Below are positions 44,463-56,681 of a stretch of DNA of 64,000 nucleotides, in pieces; the stretch's first letter is position 1, and the number at the start of each line of letters is the position of its first letter. Made by a program: the position numbers and the translations under genes. Source of the DNA: Sebastes aleutianus (lineage: Eukaryota; Chordata; Actinopteri; Perciformes; Sebastidae); NCBI GenBank assembly GCA_916700875.1, contig CAKAKS010000067.1:22468591-22532590 (forward strand). Direction: 5' to 3'. Under the pieces are notes generated by a model, which was given only the letters and a program-made list of their open reading frames with translations, made no database searches and was not told where the DNA came from.

Positions 44463-45545
44463 TAAAGGGATAGTTTGACTTTTTAGGAAGTACTCATATT
44501 AAGCAGTTGCCAGGCAACCAGCTTAGACTCCAAGAAGTTATTGCTCCCAGCCAACAAATAGTTGTTGTAAAAACACACAAAAAGTCTTACTACTGTTTTT
44601 ATACAGATTAATAAATAAGTAAAATATAACTTGTGAATTAATGAGTCAAGACTAGAAGAGCAATACCACAGTCATATCTGTTATATACAACTCATATGAA
44701 ACTACAGCCAGGCGATGTTTAGCTTAGTTTAGCTTAGCGTTAAAACTGGAAACAGGAGCAAATGGCTAGATTGACTCTTTCCAATTAACAAAAAAAGATA
44801 ACAGGAAGTTGCTGCACATGGTTAAGAAAGTGGCACATAACCCATTGTAAATCTACAACTTTTTACACCTCTTCTTCTTCCGTCTTGTTATATACATTTT
44901 TCCTCTTTTTCTACATTATATATTATTATATTATATGTATTATTATATTATATTTCCCCTTTTTTGACATAATATACTATATATATATATATATAATTTT
45001 ATTTCATTTTATTTATTTATTTTTATTTAATTTTTCATATTTCTCTTTTATTTTTTGGGGTTGTCGTACCCAGGTGCCATCTGGGGTGGGGATATTTTTA
45101 AGACTGGAGGGAAAAATAAGAGCCAGATAAACGAACATAATATTCGTAGATTAAAAAAAAGAATACCATGATTGTGTACTTATGTTAAAATGATCTATGT
45201 CCATTATTACAGATGTATGTAAATGCTGATAATTTGCTGTTATAGTCAATCTAACCCCCGGTAATGAAAAATACAAATTTGATCCCACACGTTTTACACT
45301 TCTGTTTTTGTACGGTTTAAAAACAACAACAAGATATAACATGTTAATTGGTGAGCTTTGGAGGTAGGCTGATTTTGGTACCTGTGGACAGAGCCAGGCT
45401 AGCTGTTTCCCCCTGTTTCTAGTCTTTGTGCTAAGCTAAGCTAACCGGTTGCTGGCTCCATGGTGGTATCGATCCTCTCATCTAGCTCTTGGAAAGAATG
45501 TGAGTGAATAAGGTTATTTTCCAAAATGTCATTTTTTTAAGAAAT
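44463..45545. mobile_element. MITE family B copy with internal AT-rich insertion
   Basis: The left part (TTAAAGGGATAGTTTGACTT, TAGTTTAGCTTAGCG) and the right part (GCTAAGCTAACCGGTTGCTG, GATCCTCTCATCTAGCTCTT) match the termini of the copy at 25.6 kb, but they are separated by about 0.5 kb of T/A-rich simple sequence. Confidence 0.55.
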
Positions 45546-46734
45546 AGAATTTACTTTGCATTTACATTTGTCAACTTAGCCTGAAACTTGAAATACTTTT
45601 ACACATAGTACATAAGAAAGTAAAAAAAGATTATGTTCATGCAGATTCAAGGTTAGTTTACATTTTTCATACTTCGAGGTTTATTGTTAGTTTAACAATT
45701 CAGGAGCGTAGACTGTATGTGAGACTCCATCCATCAAATATTGAACACATTATCAGATCTAAACAGTAAAAGCCATGAATAAGTAAAATCCAATTGTTAA
45801 ACATGATGTATATAGATCACAGCTGTTTATAGTGTCCCCATGTGCTACCATCTTTTTACTGCTTTACTTCAGGATCATTTATTTCTGAAATCTTCATTTA
45901 TTCACTACATTTATTGCTAAATGGAGCGTTGAGGCAGTCTTCAGCTGTTATATGCAGTTATATCGATCCCCCACTAGATGACAGTGTTTCATGACAATTC
46001 ATACTGTGTGTGGGGGTGTGTGTATCTTGCATATTGCATTGAGACTGTCCTCACCTTGTGCCATCAGTCCAAATAGTATATCATAACTATCGTTACTTAA
46101 AATACGCTTTTCTTGTTTCAAATAGCAAAATTATGACCAACTTTTATACATACGTGCATTATAATAATATATATGTATGTATATGTAACAAAATTAAACA
46201 GTATTATCAGTTTAAATACATTAAAGCCCTTTTAAGCTTGTGTATTATCTAGTTGTTAGATATATCAACAGCTTTTTACTTGTATAGTTTAAATTAAGAA
46301 AAAAAGCTTTCAACATATACCAAAAAATACAAATGAATGCCAACATTCTTACATTTAGTGTCTCTGTATATTTCATCAGTTACTATCTGTTTTGTAGTTG
46401 TGTGAATGTGTGGAGGTGTTGAAAAGAGCCAGGTGCTTTGACACCACTATGTGTTAAAGTGTTAAACATATGGTGGAAACTTCATTAGATTTTATAATTT
46501 GGTTCTATTGTCTGAGATTTATCTTCAATTACACTGAATTTATAAGAAAGTTCTGCATGTTTTCTATTTATGTTGCCTATTATTTCACCATATTTCATAT
46601 CTGATGCTGCTCATTCAAATTCAATTATTTTGTTTTATTTTTGACTTTTCAATTTCATCTTAGTTTTCAGAGTTGTTTGCTAGTTTTAGTGTAGTTTCAG
46701 TTTTTACACTGAGCTCCTACAACCTAAAAAATCG

Positions 46735-46823
46735 CAAGTTGCATTAATGCGCTAAAGAAATTAGTGGCGCTAAAACGAATATGCATTAACGCGTTATTAT
46801 CACGTTCATTTTGACAACCCTAA
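46735..46823 (-). mobile_element. Terminal fragment of the 720-bp hAT MITE family
   Basis: Read in reverse it gives AGGGTTGTCAAAATGAACGT ... TAACGCGTTAATGCATATTC ... GCGCCACTAATTTCTTTAGC, matching the left end of the complete element at 58448. Only about 90 bp remain. Confidence 0.65.
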
Positions 46824-47979
46824 TATTTAGTTTGTTTGTTTTTGTAAGGCCAGGTATAATGTCTCAGAAGTATGTATATACATACACAGTAGATATACAT
46901 ACCACATGTTTTGAGAACTGTGTAGGAATGTTTAATGTTTTCGTTACTTTAGTGAAGCGATTGTGGCACAGCGCCATCTCCTGGTATGTCAAGTCCGTTC
47001 AATTTCTGTAGTTCAATGTCACGACAGTTGACAGATATTCGTCTTCTTTTTCTGGTAGTGATATATTATAGGTAAAAAACCTGAAACTGAAATGAATTTA
47101 CGTTCATTTTTATTTTATTATTATTTGGGTTTTTTAACCAGACAATATCGTTTCAGTTCAGTTTTTCTTAAAGAATATAATATTTATTTAGTTGCAGTTT
47201 ACTAAACATATTTTTCACTGCTTAGTTTGCTTTCGTTGTAGTTTCAGTTTTAGTTTACTATAATAACCCTGAGTAGTATTCTGCATTTTAAGCCAAGCTG
47301 ATCTCAGTGGATGTTGGGTGGGTGTTTGTTGTATGCAAATTCAAGAAACATGAGAGCAGAGGACTTTGTTAAAGCAGCTGGTTACATTTTAATTGTTTTA
47401 GTTTTCAACTAATTTTGAGGACTTCTTGTTGAAAGCTGCGTGAGTAGAATAGTGATGTCAGGGACATATAGTTCATGCTCAACAAAGATCACCCAAACCA
47501 GGGCAAGACAGTCTCAACAGACCTCTTCAGCTGACAGGAAACCATCCCTGTAAACACTTCAGGTTGCTTTGTGTCTAACGGAACATTTCATACCCTAAAC
47601 ACCGTCAAAAACACAATAGAGCTCTGTTCCCTCACCTGACCCAGTAAAGGGAGCGATCTGTGACACAGAGACGTCTCCAAAAACTGTACAATCTGTTAAA
47701 ACAGTCGGCTACAGGAGCAGATGCTACACACTTACGGTAGCTGGGTGGTGTGTGGGAGTGGTGCAGCTTTGGCTTGTTCACCCGTGAGGTGCTTTCAAAT
47801 TAGACTGTTTCACACCCACATGTGCAGCTTTCGATAAGCGGTTGGGCGAAGAAATCAACTGTATTTCGTTGTTTTGGAAACATTTAGTTTGGATAAACAG
47901 TTGTCACTTGAACTGGATAAAATCTCGGTCACAAACAGCTTTGGCCTCTTGAAACTGCTCACTGCTGCCATGTTCTGAA

Positions 47980-48260
47980 GGAGCTAAAGATGTTCAGTTT
48001 TGATAATTTTATTAACTTTGCTAATATTAATATTAGGTGTTTAGTGACAGGGTGTAACCTCTCAGTGTTTCTGTGTAAATATAAGGTTTTCTTTCATAAA
48101 ATAGCCTTCAGAAAGACGTCTTTCTTTGTTGGAGGGGATCAACTTGTGGAACTACTTAGTCTTAAAATGAATCATAGATTTGATCACTTTAAACGCAGAT
48201 TGAAGCAAACATGCCTTTACATTATTTTATTTGTAATTGTATTTTTACATTGTTAGTGTT
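47980..48260 (+). pseudogene. Possible LINE 3' coding relic
   Basis: A frame gives FRKTSFFVGGDQLVELLSLK followed by HFKRRLKQ, which resembles the last residues of fish LINE reverse transcriptases (a Trp-Asn-Ser-Leu box followed by FK..LK). The upstream part is unlike anything I recognise. Alternatively it is chance coding in AT-rich DNA. Confidence 0.35.
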
Positions 48261-49149
48261 GTGTTTGGTTTTTATTTTCTGAGCTGATGTGTATTTATTG
48301 AGTTTTTCAGATGTCATTTTTCAGTTCTCTGAGCAAACAAAACTCCATTTACCTTTCATTTATTATTATTATTATTATTATTATTATAAATAATATGAAT
48401 AAAAATATCAATAATAAATGTATGTATATAGAACTTTTCAAAACAGATGTTACAAAGTGCTTCACAAGACAATAAATCAGAAAAATTAAGCAAAAGTAAA
48501 AATAAGATAACAGAACATCATTGAACATATCAATAATAATAAAATAGTAAAGTGGTAAAACAAGGTTATGTAATGAAACAAATGTACATACATAAATGTG
48601 TATAAATATATACATGCATACACACAAATGGATGTATAGATATACCCATACACACATGATCTGTACACATGCGTCACCACACATACCGTATGCACATAAT
48701 GCATATACATGTACAGATGCATAACAACAATTTAATTAAGATGGTACCTCATATTTCAGAGGCAAATATCACAAAACCTCAAACCACTAGGAGTAAATGT
48801 GTTAAATGTGTATTTTTGTAATTTGAGTGAACTGGTCCTTTAACTCAGCCCTTTGACATTCATCTGAAAGGGCAGCAGAGCACAGTCGGTGTGCAGAATA
48901 TCAGCGCTGCCGCCCTTTGCACAGGATACACTATATCCTTTCTATAGGCTACTTGATATATCCGCTCCAGACACAGACTTGTTTTTGGAAGAGGCATGTG
49001 ATGATTGTTCCATGTTGCGCTGGTTTATTGATTTAATGACTTAATAGACTTAAACAGGAAGCTCCTTTTAAGATATTAAAGCAGCACATCTTTGCTCTCC
49101 GCAGTGAAACAAACCTGAATTTGTTCTCTTCTTTTTTTTAGTTGCTTTT

Positions 49150-49700
49150 TCAAGTATAGTTCAACATTGTGTTAAATATGTTTTTTTGCTTTCTTAGAGA
49201 GAGTTAGATGAGTAAATTGATACCATCACAAGATAAGAATAAAGATTGGAAACCGGAATCGATGCCTGGAGTATTGTTGTTGAGGTTGGCAAGAACTTTT
49301 CCTTTCACTTCAGTTTTTGTACAGAGTAAAGAAACAAGATATAACGTGTTGATTAGTGAGCTTCAGAGGCAGAACCGTCCCTAGGTATAGGCCGTATAGG
49401 TGAATGCTATAGGGGCGGCATCCATCCGTAGGGGCACCCCACATTAGGGGGAAAAAAATAATTAAAATGTATAACTTTTTTCTTTTTTTTATTAATACTA
49501 TTTTAATATTATTATTTCGAAATATTACCAAAAAAATCCCTGAAGAACATAACTACGTAGCCTATTTCTGAGTTGTCCGTAGCATCACCCCGGCACATGA
49601 AACAATGATTGGTGGTGGAGTTTGGAGAGGGGTTTCAATCTTCTCCTCTAACTCTCAGCAAGAAAGCAAATACGCATATTACTCTAAATGTCAAACTATT
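49150..49700. mobile_element. Degenerate MITE family B copy
   Basis: The left part (GAGAGTTAGATGAGTAAATTGA) and the right part (TCTTCTCCTCTAACTCTCAG ... GTCAAACTATTCCTTT) match family B ends. An unrelated insertion with a GGTATAGGCCGTATAGGTGA motif lies between (about 49370-49610). Confidence 0.5.
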
Positions 49701-50840
49701 CCTTTCACTTTCTTTCTGTTTCATTATTTATGTTGGTCTAAAAAGCACATTATACTAAACTGATGTCTGAACCTCTGTTTCAATATCTGATGGTCAAACT
49801 TTTTATCGACTTTTTATTTCATACTCAGTGTTAAGTCTGCTGGACATAAATTAGTAAAGCTGGGTAGACTGCCCTCTCTCTTTTTATAAAAACTGTATTT
49901 GTATTGCATGATAACTTTCTTAACTGACACTAGGCATTAGTGCGGTGTGTGAATTATGCAACAAGCTTGTCTTACTGATTTGAGAGTGCTGTGTCAGCCA
50001 GGTTGGCAACATCCCACGAATGCATCCAAAATATAAATACATCTGGAAAAAAAACAACTTCCATACCCGGTTCTTAGAAATGACGATAAAAACAGCCCTC
50101 TTCATCCTCAATTAAATCAACAATGTGACTTGTTTATTTCTCGTATTTGTCTCTGATATCCTGCGTTTCTCTGCGCCTTTTTATCTTGGATCTCATCCAA
50201 AAGGTTGCCGCAGGTTTGGGCCATCAACAGCTCCTCTATGAATTACTGCTTCCCATCAAGATGAGTCCTGGCACGTCAACAATGCCTGGCAGGAAAAAGT
50301 TGTGGCTGTTACTGTCAGGCTCCTCTATTTCATTTTAAATTGGTTAGTCTCTCTTTTGTGTATGTGTCCTGTGAGACAGAGGGCAGCTTACCCACGTCAT
50401 CATGTTGGACTGAGACTCGCGGCATCAAAGAGCCACTCAACGAGAACGTCAGAAGGACAACATGAGCCATTGTCCTCCTGGCCTGCTGTGCACCGGAAAA
50501 CACTGTTCATGATCCCATAAAAAAGTTTGGCACCACGAGTCCGGTGAGGTCTTTATGGCCTGTCGGGCTTTCGCAATAGAATACAGAAGGTGTTGTCAGT
50601 GTAAATGTCACCTATAAATTGAGCTTTTTAAAGCTTCATAATAATTACCTCAACGCTAAATGCTCATGAAATTAGATTTTATGGTGGCTCCAAAAATCTA
50701 AAATGTATTCTTTTTGCGGTGATTGGGCACATTTTCAACACTGAAATGTGTTAAACACAATCTCAGGAAAAAAAAAACATGGATGGGAATGTGTGTGTGT
50801 GTGAGGGTTGGCTCTTACTGTACATTGCATGCTTACAGGC

Positions 50841-50842
<2 letters not shown>

Positions 50843-50889
<47 letters not shown>
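50843..50889. repeat. (TG)n microsatellite upstream of plvap
   Basis: A pure TG tract of about 46 bases, some 160 bp before the putative plvap TATA box. It can form Z-DNA; any effect on the promoter is speculation. Confidence 0.9.
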
Positions 50890-50890
<1 letters not shown>

Positions 50891-51002
50891 GATAACCTCT
50901 GCAAAGGGAGGGGCTGCCAGCGGAGCGGGGAGATGGCCTGTAGAGGGAGGGGACTGGTTCAGGACAGCTTCCCATCATGGGAAGTGTGTGGCCAGAGGAG
51001 TT

Positions 51003-51008
51003 TATAAA
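51003..51008 (+). promoter_or_regulatory. Putative TATA box of plvap
   Basis: TATAAA within TTTATAAATT, 260 bases before the plvap ATG, with G-rich GGGAGGGG-type motifs (50906-50955) upstream that could bind Sp/KLF factors. No intron is needed between this site and the start codon. Inferred from spacing. Confidence 0.45.
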
Positions 51009-51267
51009 TTCCTACCCATGTTTACACCTCACTCACAATCTGATCAATTCTCATGCTATCAACGCTGCTGAGAGGAAACGTCTGTAGTGCGCTTGGCTTT
51101 GTTAGAGGAAGGGCCACAAGCTTTACACGAAAGGGGCCGTGAAATTGCAGAGTGCTGAGGAGCAACCTCTGATTTAGAGATGGACTTTGTTTGAACTTGG
51201 CTGGCCACTCGTAGTAATCCTCGAGCCTCACCACTTCTCTCTGACACTCCTTCAACCATCAGCAACA

Positions 51268-51663
51268 ATGTACAGCAGCGCCTTCTCCAAGGTCTCCAAG
51301 TCCAGCCCGCAGGGCCAAAAGAGGACGCAGTACCGCTCAAAGGGCAAGAGCTGCGGCTACTACATGCGCATCGTCTTCTTCTTCTCTTCGCTCATTCAGT
51401 CTCTTATCATAGTCAGCCTGGTGCTCTTTCTGGTCTACGGTAAGTCGCACGACTCGGCGTCCACATCGCGCATCCACGACCTGGAGGAGACCTTCAGCCG
51501 ACTCTCCATAGAGAACGTCGCCCTGCGGCACCAGAGGAAAAACCTGACCAACTTACTCAACACCACCCTGACCGAGAAGGCCCGCAACGACTGGGACCTG
51601 GCCAAGCTCGTCTTCTTCTCCAACATCTCGGCGATCCTTATCCAAGATATTGACAAGAGGCTG
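51268..51663 (+). CDS. plvap: plvap coding exon 1 (cytosolic tail, membrane helix)
   Basis: 132 codons from ATG (context AACAATG) to GTAAGA donor, phase 0. An upstream in-frame ATG at 51187 exists but would precede the tail with 27 residues not found in PLVAP, so MYSSAFSKVSK is preferred. It ends DIDKRL. Confidence 0.93.
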
Positions 51664-54600
51664 GTAAGAAGCCTTTTGATTATATCCAACACACATACCT
51701 GTCTGTAGTATTACTTTTTAATGTGTAATTAAACTTTTATGTCTTATTTGGAATTGAACTCCTTACCTTTCAACAGCCATAGACCTTAAGACGTGCATTT
51801 GTTTGTGTCGGTATAGTTCACTACCTGTTGTTAATGTAAGTTAAAGGGCACAACAGCTAAATTAAGAATTTTAATATATTATTTCCATGACCAAGGAAAG
51901 TTCAATCAATATGTGTGAACATGAGCTACTCTCTCCCAAAGCCAGAAACCAAAGAAGTAAGTCTCAAACTCCCAATTCATTGTCTACGGAGCAGTTCCGG
52001 ACTTTATACTTGACGACATCACAAATTTGAGTTTTAGCACTCAGGATTTGGGAGAGAGTTGTTCGTGTTTACTAATATTTTTTGGACCATCTAAGACCAT
52101 AGGAATAACATGTCTGAATGTTTAAAATGGGCGTAGTTCCGCTTTAGTTACAGATGAAAGGAAACTATTTATCGGTATACCTGCAATGCTTTAGTCAAGT
52201 TGAGCCTCTGCAGATAAAAAGTTCATAAAAAGTGTCGTACTGCTTTCAAAAGTATATTTACACCACTGATTCCTGTAGAAATGTAATTTTATTTTTGTGT
52301 TTTTCAATAAATAGGATTGTAAAATGTAATTCTGAGATATTCTTTTATAGTTTTCAGACTAACAGGCAACCCAACAGATTGTTTTTTTATCATAATTATT
52401 ACAAGTCAAAGTAGCACTTTTGTGTTGAAACCACATGTCCGAGTATTTTTAAGTGTAAACATAATAATCTTGGTTATTGACTAAGGTGAACTGTAAATGA
52501 TGAATTGTTTTTCCTGTTGGTCTACATTTCACGACTGGTCTAGAACAAATCACTAAAACATCAATGTCCTTTCTTCCACTGATATGAACAGCAACAGTGC
52601 AACAGCAAGTTGTACTTTTGTGAGAGCTCAACAAGTCTTGCCCGATGCCCAACCACATGTGAGTATGACATCTCTCCAGTGCAAACCCAAAAATAATCCA
52701 ATACATACTTGAAACATATGAGCTATTGTCCCTAATCCTCACTTGCAGTCGAAACAGCTACCACTTAGAGAAAGATAAACGTGTCTGCTTCTTTGTCTCT
52801 TTTGCCATTATTGTTTTTCTAAGCAGTTGGCCTACAACCTACAAACTGTAACTGTGGGCTGCTGGCTGAGCGTCTGAAAGCCAGGCTTGAGCTTGTGGAG
52901 TCCAACTTCACGCAATCAACGCAGAGGATGAGAATGGAAATGGACCAGACTGCCAAAGAGAGGGACAACATTAACCTGGAGGTCATCCGTCTGCGGAGGG
53001 AAAAATCCACACATGAAAAGGAAGTGGAGTTCTTTAGCCAGAAATGCAAAGATGACTTTTCCCAGTCCTTGAGCGGTATCAGCAACGTGTCCAAGGCTTT
53101 CCTGGAGAAGATCAATTCCCTCTTCCCTTCACACATCGCCTTCCAGCTCACCTGCCCCAAACAGAGGGAACACCTGGAGCAGATCCGCACCAACTGCACC
53201 AGCCTGTCCTTGGAAGTGGAGGACAAGCTCCAGCGTTACCTGAATACCGTAGGAGGACAGGTGTCGGTCATCCAGGGTGAGAACAGCCGCTTGAAGGCAG
53301 AGAACTGGCGGCTGTCTGACGACTACCGCTGGTGCAGCAATAACCGCTCCGGCCTGATCCTGCAGAACCGACAGAACTTGGACAAGCTTCAGCGGAAAAA
53401 TGATGAGGACAAGGAGAGACTCCTGATGGACAAGATGAGACTAAATGGAGAGATAGAAGTCCTGAACAACAATGTCAAGTATAAAAGTAGAGCCATTGAT
53501 CACCTTACGGAGCAAAACAGGCAGCTCAACATGTCATGCATGTCTAAGGTGAGAAAAAAGTGCCATGACTGATTACGTGAACATGTTATTAGCTCTTCTG
53601 CGGGGCCTCTAGGGGCCACTAGCTGAGCTCTTTTGTGTTCTTCATTCAGCCCTTAATTGCCTAAAAAATCACAGTCAGATTACTGAAGATTTAAATATTT
53701 AAATACTTTAAATGAGGCCTACGGTACAATCTTGTAAAACATCCTGAACAATGTTAATTGTTCTTTTTAGAGACCTTGTTTGCCCGTGAAGTTAAAAGGA
53801 GAAACACAATGTTATGTATACACTAGCATATACTATAACTATAACTATAAAATCACTGTTATATGTAATGATCTGCATACATTTGTGCAGCAATTAGGTC
53901 ATTTTTGCGCAGAAATTTGAGCTTAGTTGTCTCCATCTCTGCAGCATCAGAAAACATGTTTGCTATATAACACCTGTAGAAATACTTAAATACAAGCAAA
54001 GCCCATAGATCTGAACGTATTGCATAAGATGCATGAGATCAAAGCGGCCTGACAGGTTGTTGGAAATGATCCAGCTGTAAATGCAGAGTAGGAGGTGAAG
54101 GAGGGAAATTGTCTGCCAGTAAAGTACAAGAGGGCAGAAGGGGCGAATATTTACGTCAGTCAAGTGTCTGCTTTTGTTCTAAGGACAAATTTCAAACCTA
54201 GACATGAAGCTCTATGATGTTCCTCGAATTCAATTTAATTTTATATAGCGTCAAATCATAACAGAAGTTATCTCAAGACGCTTTTCATACAGAGCAGGTC
54301 TTGACCATACTCTATAATCTAGAGACCCAACATGAGCTTGCATTCTTATGCGACACCTTTAACAGGTAGAAACCTTGGGCAGAACCAGGATCTGGGTGGG
54401 CGACCATCTGCCTCGACCGGTTGTCAGGGGTTTACGTCTTAAAGCAGAAAAGAGAATTCAATACGATCATGTTTTGTGTCAATTCAGAGTAGTTTGGTTG
54501 CATCATATGATGTTAATGACTTTTTAACAAATGGTTTAGAATCCGTTTTTTCCCAATATCAACATCCCTCTCATTTTATTTCAGACAGGGTCCGGTGGAT

Positions 54601-56681
54601 TTCCAGGAGGCTCGACACAGTCCCAGCCTGGGTGGGGCTTGCCCGGTGGTGTGGGTCAGCATGGTGGGGCAGGGACAGGCGGGATGGGCTCATATGGGAC
54701 AGCATACAATAAGCCAGCAATTTCTCCTGGGTCTAGTAGCGCCGTTGGGTCAGCATACAATAAACCAGCAATTTCTCCTGGGTCTAGTAGCGCCATTGGG
54801 TCAGCATACAATAAACCAGCAATTTCTCCTGGGTCTAGTAGCGCCGTTGGGTCAGCATACAATAAACCAGCAATTTCTCCTGGGTCTAGTAGCGCCATTG
54901 GGTCAGCATACAATAAACCAGCAATTTCTCCTGGGTCTAGTAGCTCTATTGGGTCAGCGTACAATAAGCCAGCATCAACTGGGACAGGCTCCTCAAGCTC
55001 GTCCTCCTCGTCAACTGGGTCAGTGTACAATAAGCCAGCAGTGATTGCGAAAGGCTCTGTCTCAAGTGGGACAGGCCAACAAAATAAGCCAACAACAGCA
55101 GTGAAAAGCCCCCCTTGGTGGGGGCCTAGCAGTAGTAGTAGCGCAGGGCAGAGTAGGACAGGAAGTGGAACAGGAACAGGGAGAGGACCATCAACTGGGA
55201 GTAGTTCTGGTGGAACTGGATCGTCGTTTGGTGCAGGAAAAACTGGTGGACTGGGAGGTGGCCCAAGTAAGAATATATGTCTGCAATTTATTATTCACAT
55301 TCTGGGACCTTTTTTAAGTAAAGTTGTGGTTCACCCAGATTACAAGATGTTTCTCTTTCTGGTGGTATCCAGCCATGCAGATAGTTTTGATTTCATTTGC
55401 CCAGGTTTTGAGAAATCCATCTCTGAATTTTCTTCCCCGCACTCCAATACAATAGAGGTGAATTGAAAAATAGTTGTGGTGCTTCAAGTGTTGAAAATTT
55501 TGAATTAAAAAATTCAGCAGTAGCATGTTCTTTCCGTAAGAGTGTCTTGTAAAAGCACAAGCTGCTGCTGAATTTTTCAATTTAATTTTTCAAAGCTTTG
55601 AGCAGCACAACAGCAGGGACAACAGATATCTCAAAACTATCTGCATGGATGATAAATAGATAATTTGGGTGAACAGACCCTTTAAACAAACATCACAAGT
55701 TATTAATATGTATTTGATTTCAAACTCCATTATAATAATTCCTCATCAAACTTTGAATGAATGGCTCTGATGTTTCTAGAACCTCAGTAGAAATGCCAAC
55801 TATTAGCGTTTCTGTAGTATTGTAAAGCATAAATGAAGCTTGACTGATTACATCTAATGACAAATTTCTCATGTTTAACCAACAGTCAACGTCGCTCAAC
55901 ACCTCAGAGATCTGCAGCGCATCATCAACCCCTCTGGCCCAGAGTGAGTATTAATTATCTTTTAGCTGTAGCTTGATGGTGAAAGTGTAAGTGTTGCTGG
56001 TGATTTTGTTGCACAGAAGCGATATTCTATATTTTTGTTAATGTCAACAAATCCCATGAAAAAACAAAACCAACAACACATTAGTCTGTCTCTCAATAAT
56101 TTGATTTCCCTTCCCTGTCTCTGGTGCTCAGCCCCAAACCCACTGGTTCCTACTGAAGATGTAAATATTTAAAAACAGGCCACAAATATATATATATATT
56201 TTAATTATTTACTAAAACAGCTGGCCACTGTAGTTTTTAGCAAATGTTACACAACCACGAGTAAGTTGTCTCTCTGTTGGGGACTATTTTCAGCCGCGGA
56301 TTAATACACACTTGGTGCTCTAGTGAGTGTTTACAGGACGCAGGATTGACTTGAAATAAACTACAGTGCCCACGTTCATTGTAATGAAGGAACATATCAC
56401 CCAGTGCAACAGTGTGGCTCATTGATGTGTTTTTAATAGTTTTTGGTCAAAAATTGAGCAACACGGCACAAAAGAATAAACTAAATCAGACTACGTGATA
56501 GTTGTTAGTCATGGGATTTGTTGATAATAAGACAAATATAAACTATCACCAAACTTATCCATTAACAAACAAAAATGTGATGTTTTTAAGTTTGATAAAC
56601 TCACTCATCAGTATCCTTTGTTTCTTTGTTTGCTTCTTTACTTCCAGGGAGAAACAAGATCTCTCCAGAATGCTGGGCTAG
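51268..56681 (+). CDS. plvap: Plasmalemma vesicle-associated protein (PV1)
   Basis: Six exons join in phase to 652 codons (human 442): 51268-51663, 52592-52658, 52827-53548, 54585-55266, 55886-55943, 56648-56681. It is a type II membrane protein: a basic cytosolic tail with SCGYYMRIVFFFSSLIQSL leads into one helix (about 33-57), like human CWYYLRYFFLFVSLIQFL. Outside are N-glycosylation sites (N92, N98, N119), a Cys-containing segment and long coiled coil (about 150-395), then a Gly/Ser-rich C-terminal region with a 17-residue tandem repeat. It ends VAQHLRDLQRIINPSGPEEK. PLVAP dimers form diaphragms of endothelial fenestrae and caveolae. The extra length is mostly the repeat. It is divergent from nr2f6, about 14 kb between start codons. 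Confidence 0.92.
52592..52658 (+). CDS. plvap: plvap coding exon 2 (67 nt)
   Basis: 22 codons plus one base (QQCNSKLYFCESSTSLARCP), phase 0 in; acceptor ATGAACAG, donor GTGAGT. It has three Cys residues, suitable for interchain disulfides. Human PLVAP has a comparable short cysteine-bearing segment (ASFRQCQGDR). Confidence 0.85.
52827..53548 (+). CDS. plvap: plvap coding exon 3 (extracellular coiled coil)
   Basis: 722 nt encoding heptad-rich sequence: LLAERLKARLELVESNF, LEVIRLRREKSTHEKEVEFF, then several Cys residues and LDKLQRKNDEDKERLL. Donor GTGAGA after SK. It forms the dimeric rod that radiates into the diaphragm. Confidence 0.92.
54231..54430 (+). mobile_element. Teleost LINE/SINE-derived repeat in plvap intron 3
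   Basis: AATTCAATTTAATTTTATAT, AACAGAAGTTATCTCAAGAC and CAGAACCAGGATCTGGGTGG followed by CGACCATCTGCCTCGACCGG are wordings of a common fish interspersed repeat. The copy is partial. Confidence 0.6.
54585..55266 (+). CDS. plvap: plvap coding exon 4 (repeat-bearing C-terminal region)
   Basis: 682 nt, in phase 0 and leaving one base; acceptor TATTTCAG, donor GTAAGA. It codes 227 residues, mostly Gly, Ser, Pro and Ala, including the tandem repeat at 54696-55118. It is predicted to be disordered and extracellular. Human PLVAP has only a short Pro-rich segment here. Confidence 0.85.
54696..55118 (+). repeat. 51-bp coding minisatellite in plvap
   Basis: Five near-identical 51-bp units (starts 54696, 54747, 54798, 54849, 54900) encode AYNKPAISPGSSSAVGS-type 17-mers. 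Diverged units follow (54951, 66 bp; 55017, 51 bp; 55068). GTT and ATT alternate at the last codon of successive units (Val, Ile, Val, Ile, Ile), suggesting expansion by a two-unit step. Confidence 0.95.
55886..55943 (+). CDS. plvap: plvap coding exon 5 (58 nt)
   Basis: It completes Ile and encodes NVAQHLRDLQRIINPSGPE, matching the conserved C-terminal helix of PLVAP (human SLEEFKRKILES). Acceptor ACCAACAG, donor GTGAGT. Confidence 0.88.
56648..56681 (+). CDS. plvap: plvap last coding exon (34 nt)
   Basis: It finishes Glu and encodes EKQDLSRMLG with TAG at 56679-56681. Acceptor ACTTCCAG. Much too short to be seen as an open frame alone; it is supported by phase and by the family C-terminus. 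Confidence 0.85.

Larger units (their letters stand above)
38601..51000. other. Gene-free interval between nr2f6 and plvap
   Basis: 12.4 kb in which no exon of a recognisable gene was found. Repeats include TG/CA tracts (38708-38752, 38868-38890, 39707-39730, 50843-50889), (TTA)n at 42371-42421, (ATT)n at 48360-48388, a family B MITE split by AT-rich DNA (44463-45545), a hAT fragment (46735-46823) and a LINE-like relic (47980-48260). Segments 43140-44020 and 50140-50760 look repeat-free. Confidence 0.6.

Noticed and set aside
44885..45130. 81-codon frame rich in Ile, Tyr and Phe
   Set aside because: Product of AT-rich simple sequence inserted in a MITE; no domain.
50808..51071. Cys-Val repeat frames across TG tracts (also near 21.4 kb and 38.7 kb)
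   Set aside because: They are translations of (TG)n/(CA)n microsatellites with no family resemblance.
54696..54950. Regular direct repeats that could suggest a CRISPR array
   Set aside because: The units are contiguous without unique spacers, lie in a vertebrate coding exon and keep the reading frame.
54656..55030. 124-codon minus-strand frame with an ALLDPGEIAGLLYADP repeat
   Set aside because: It is the antisense of the plvap minisatellite; the repetition comes from the 51-bp DNA unit and the sense frame splices in phase.
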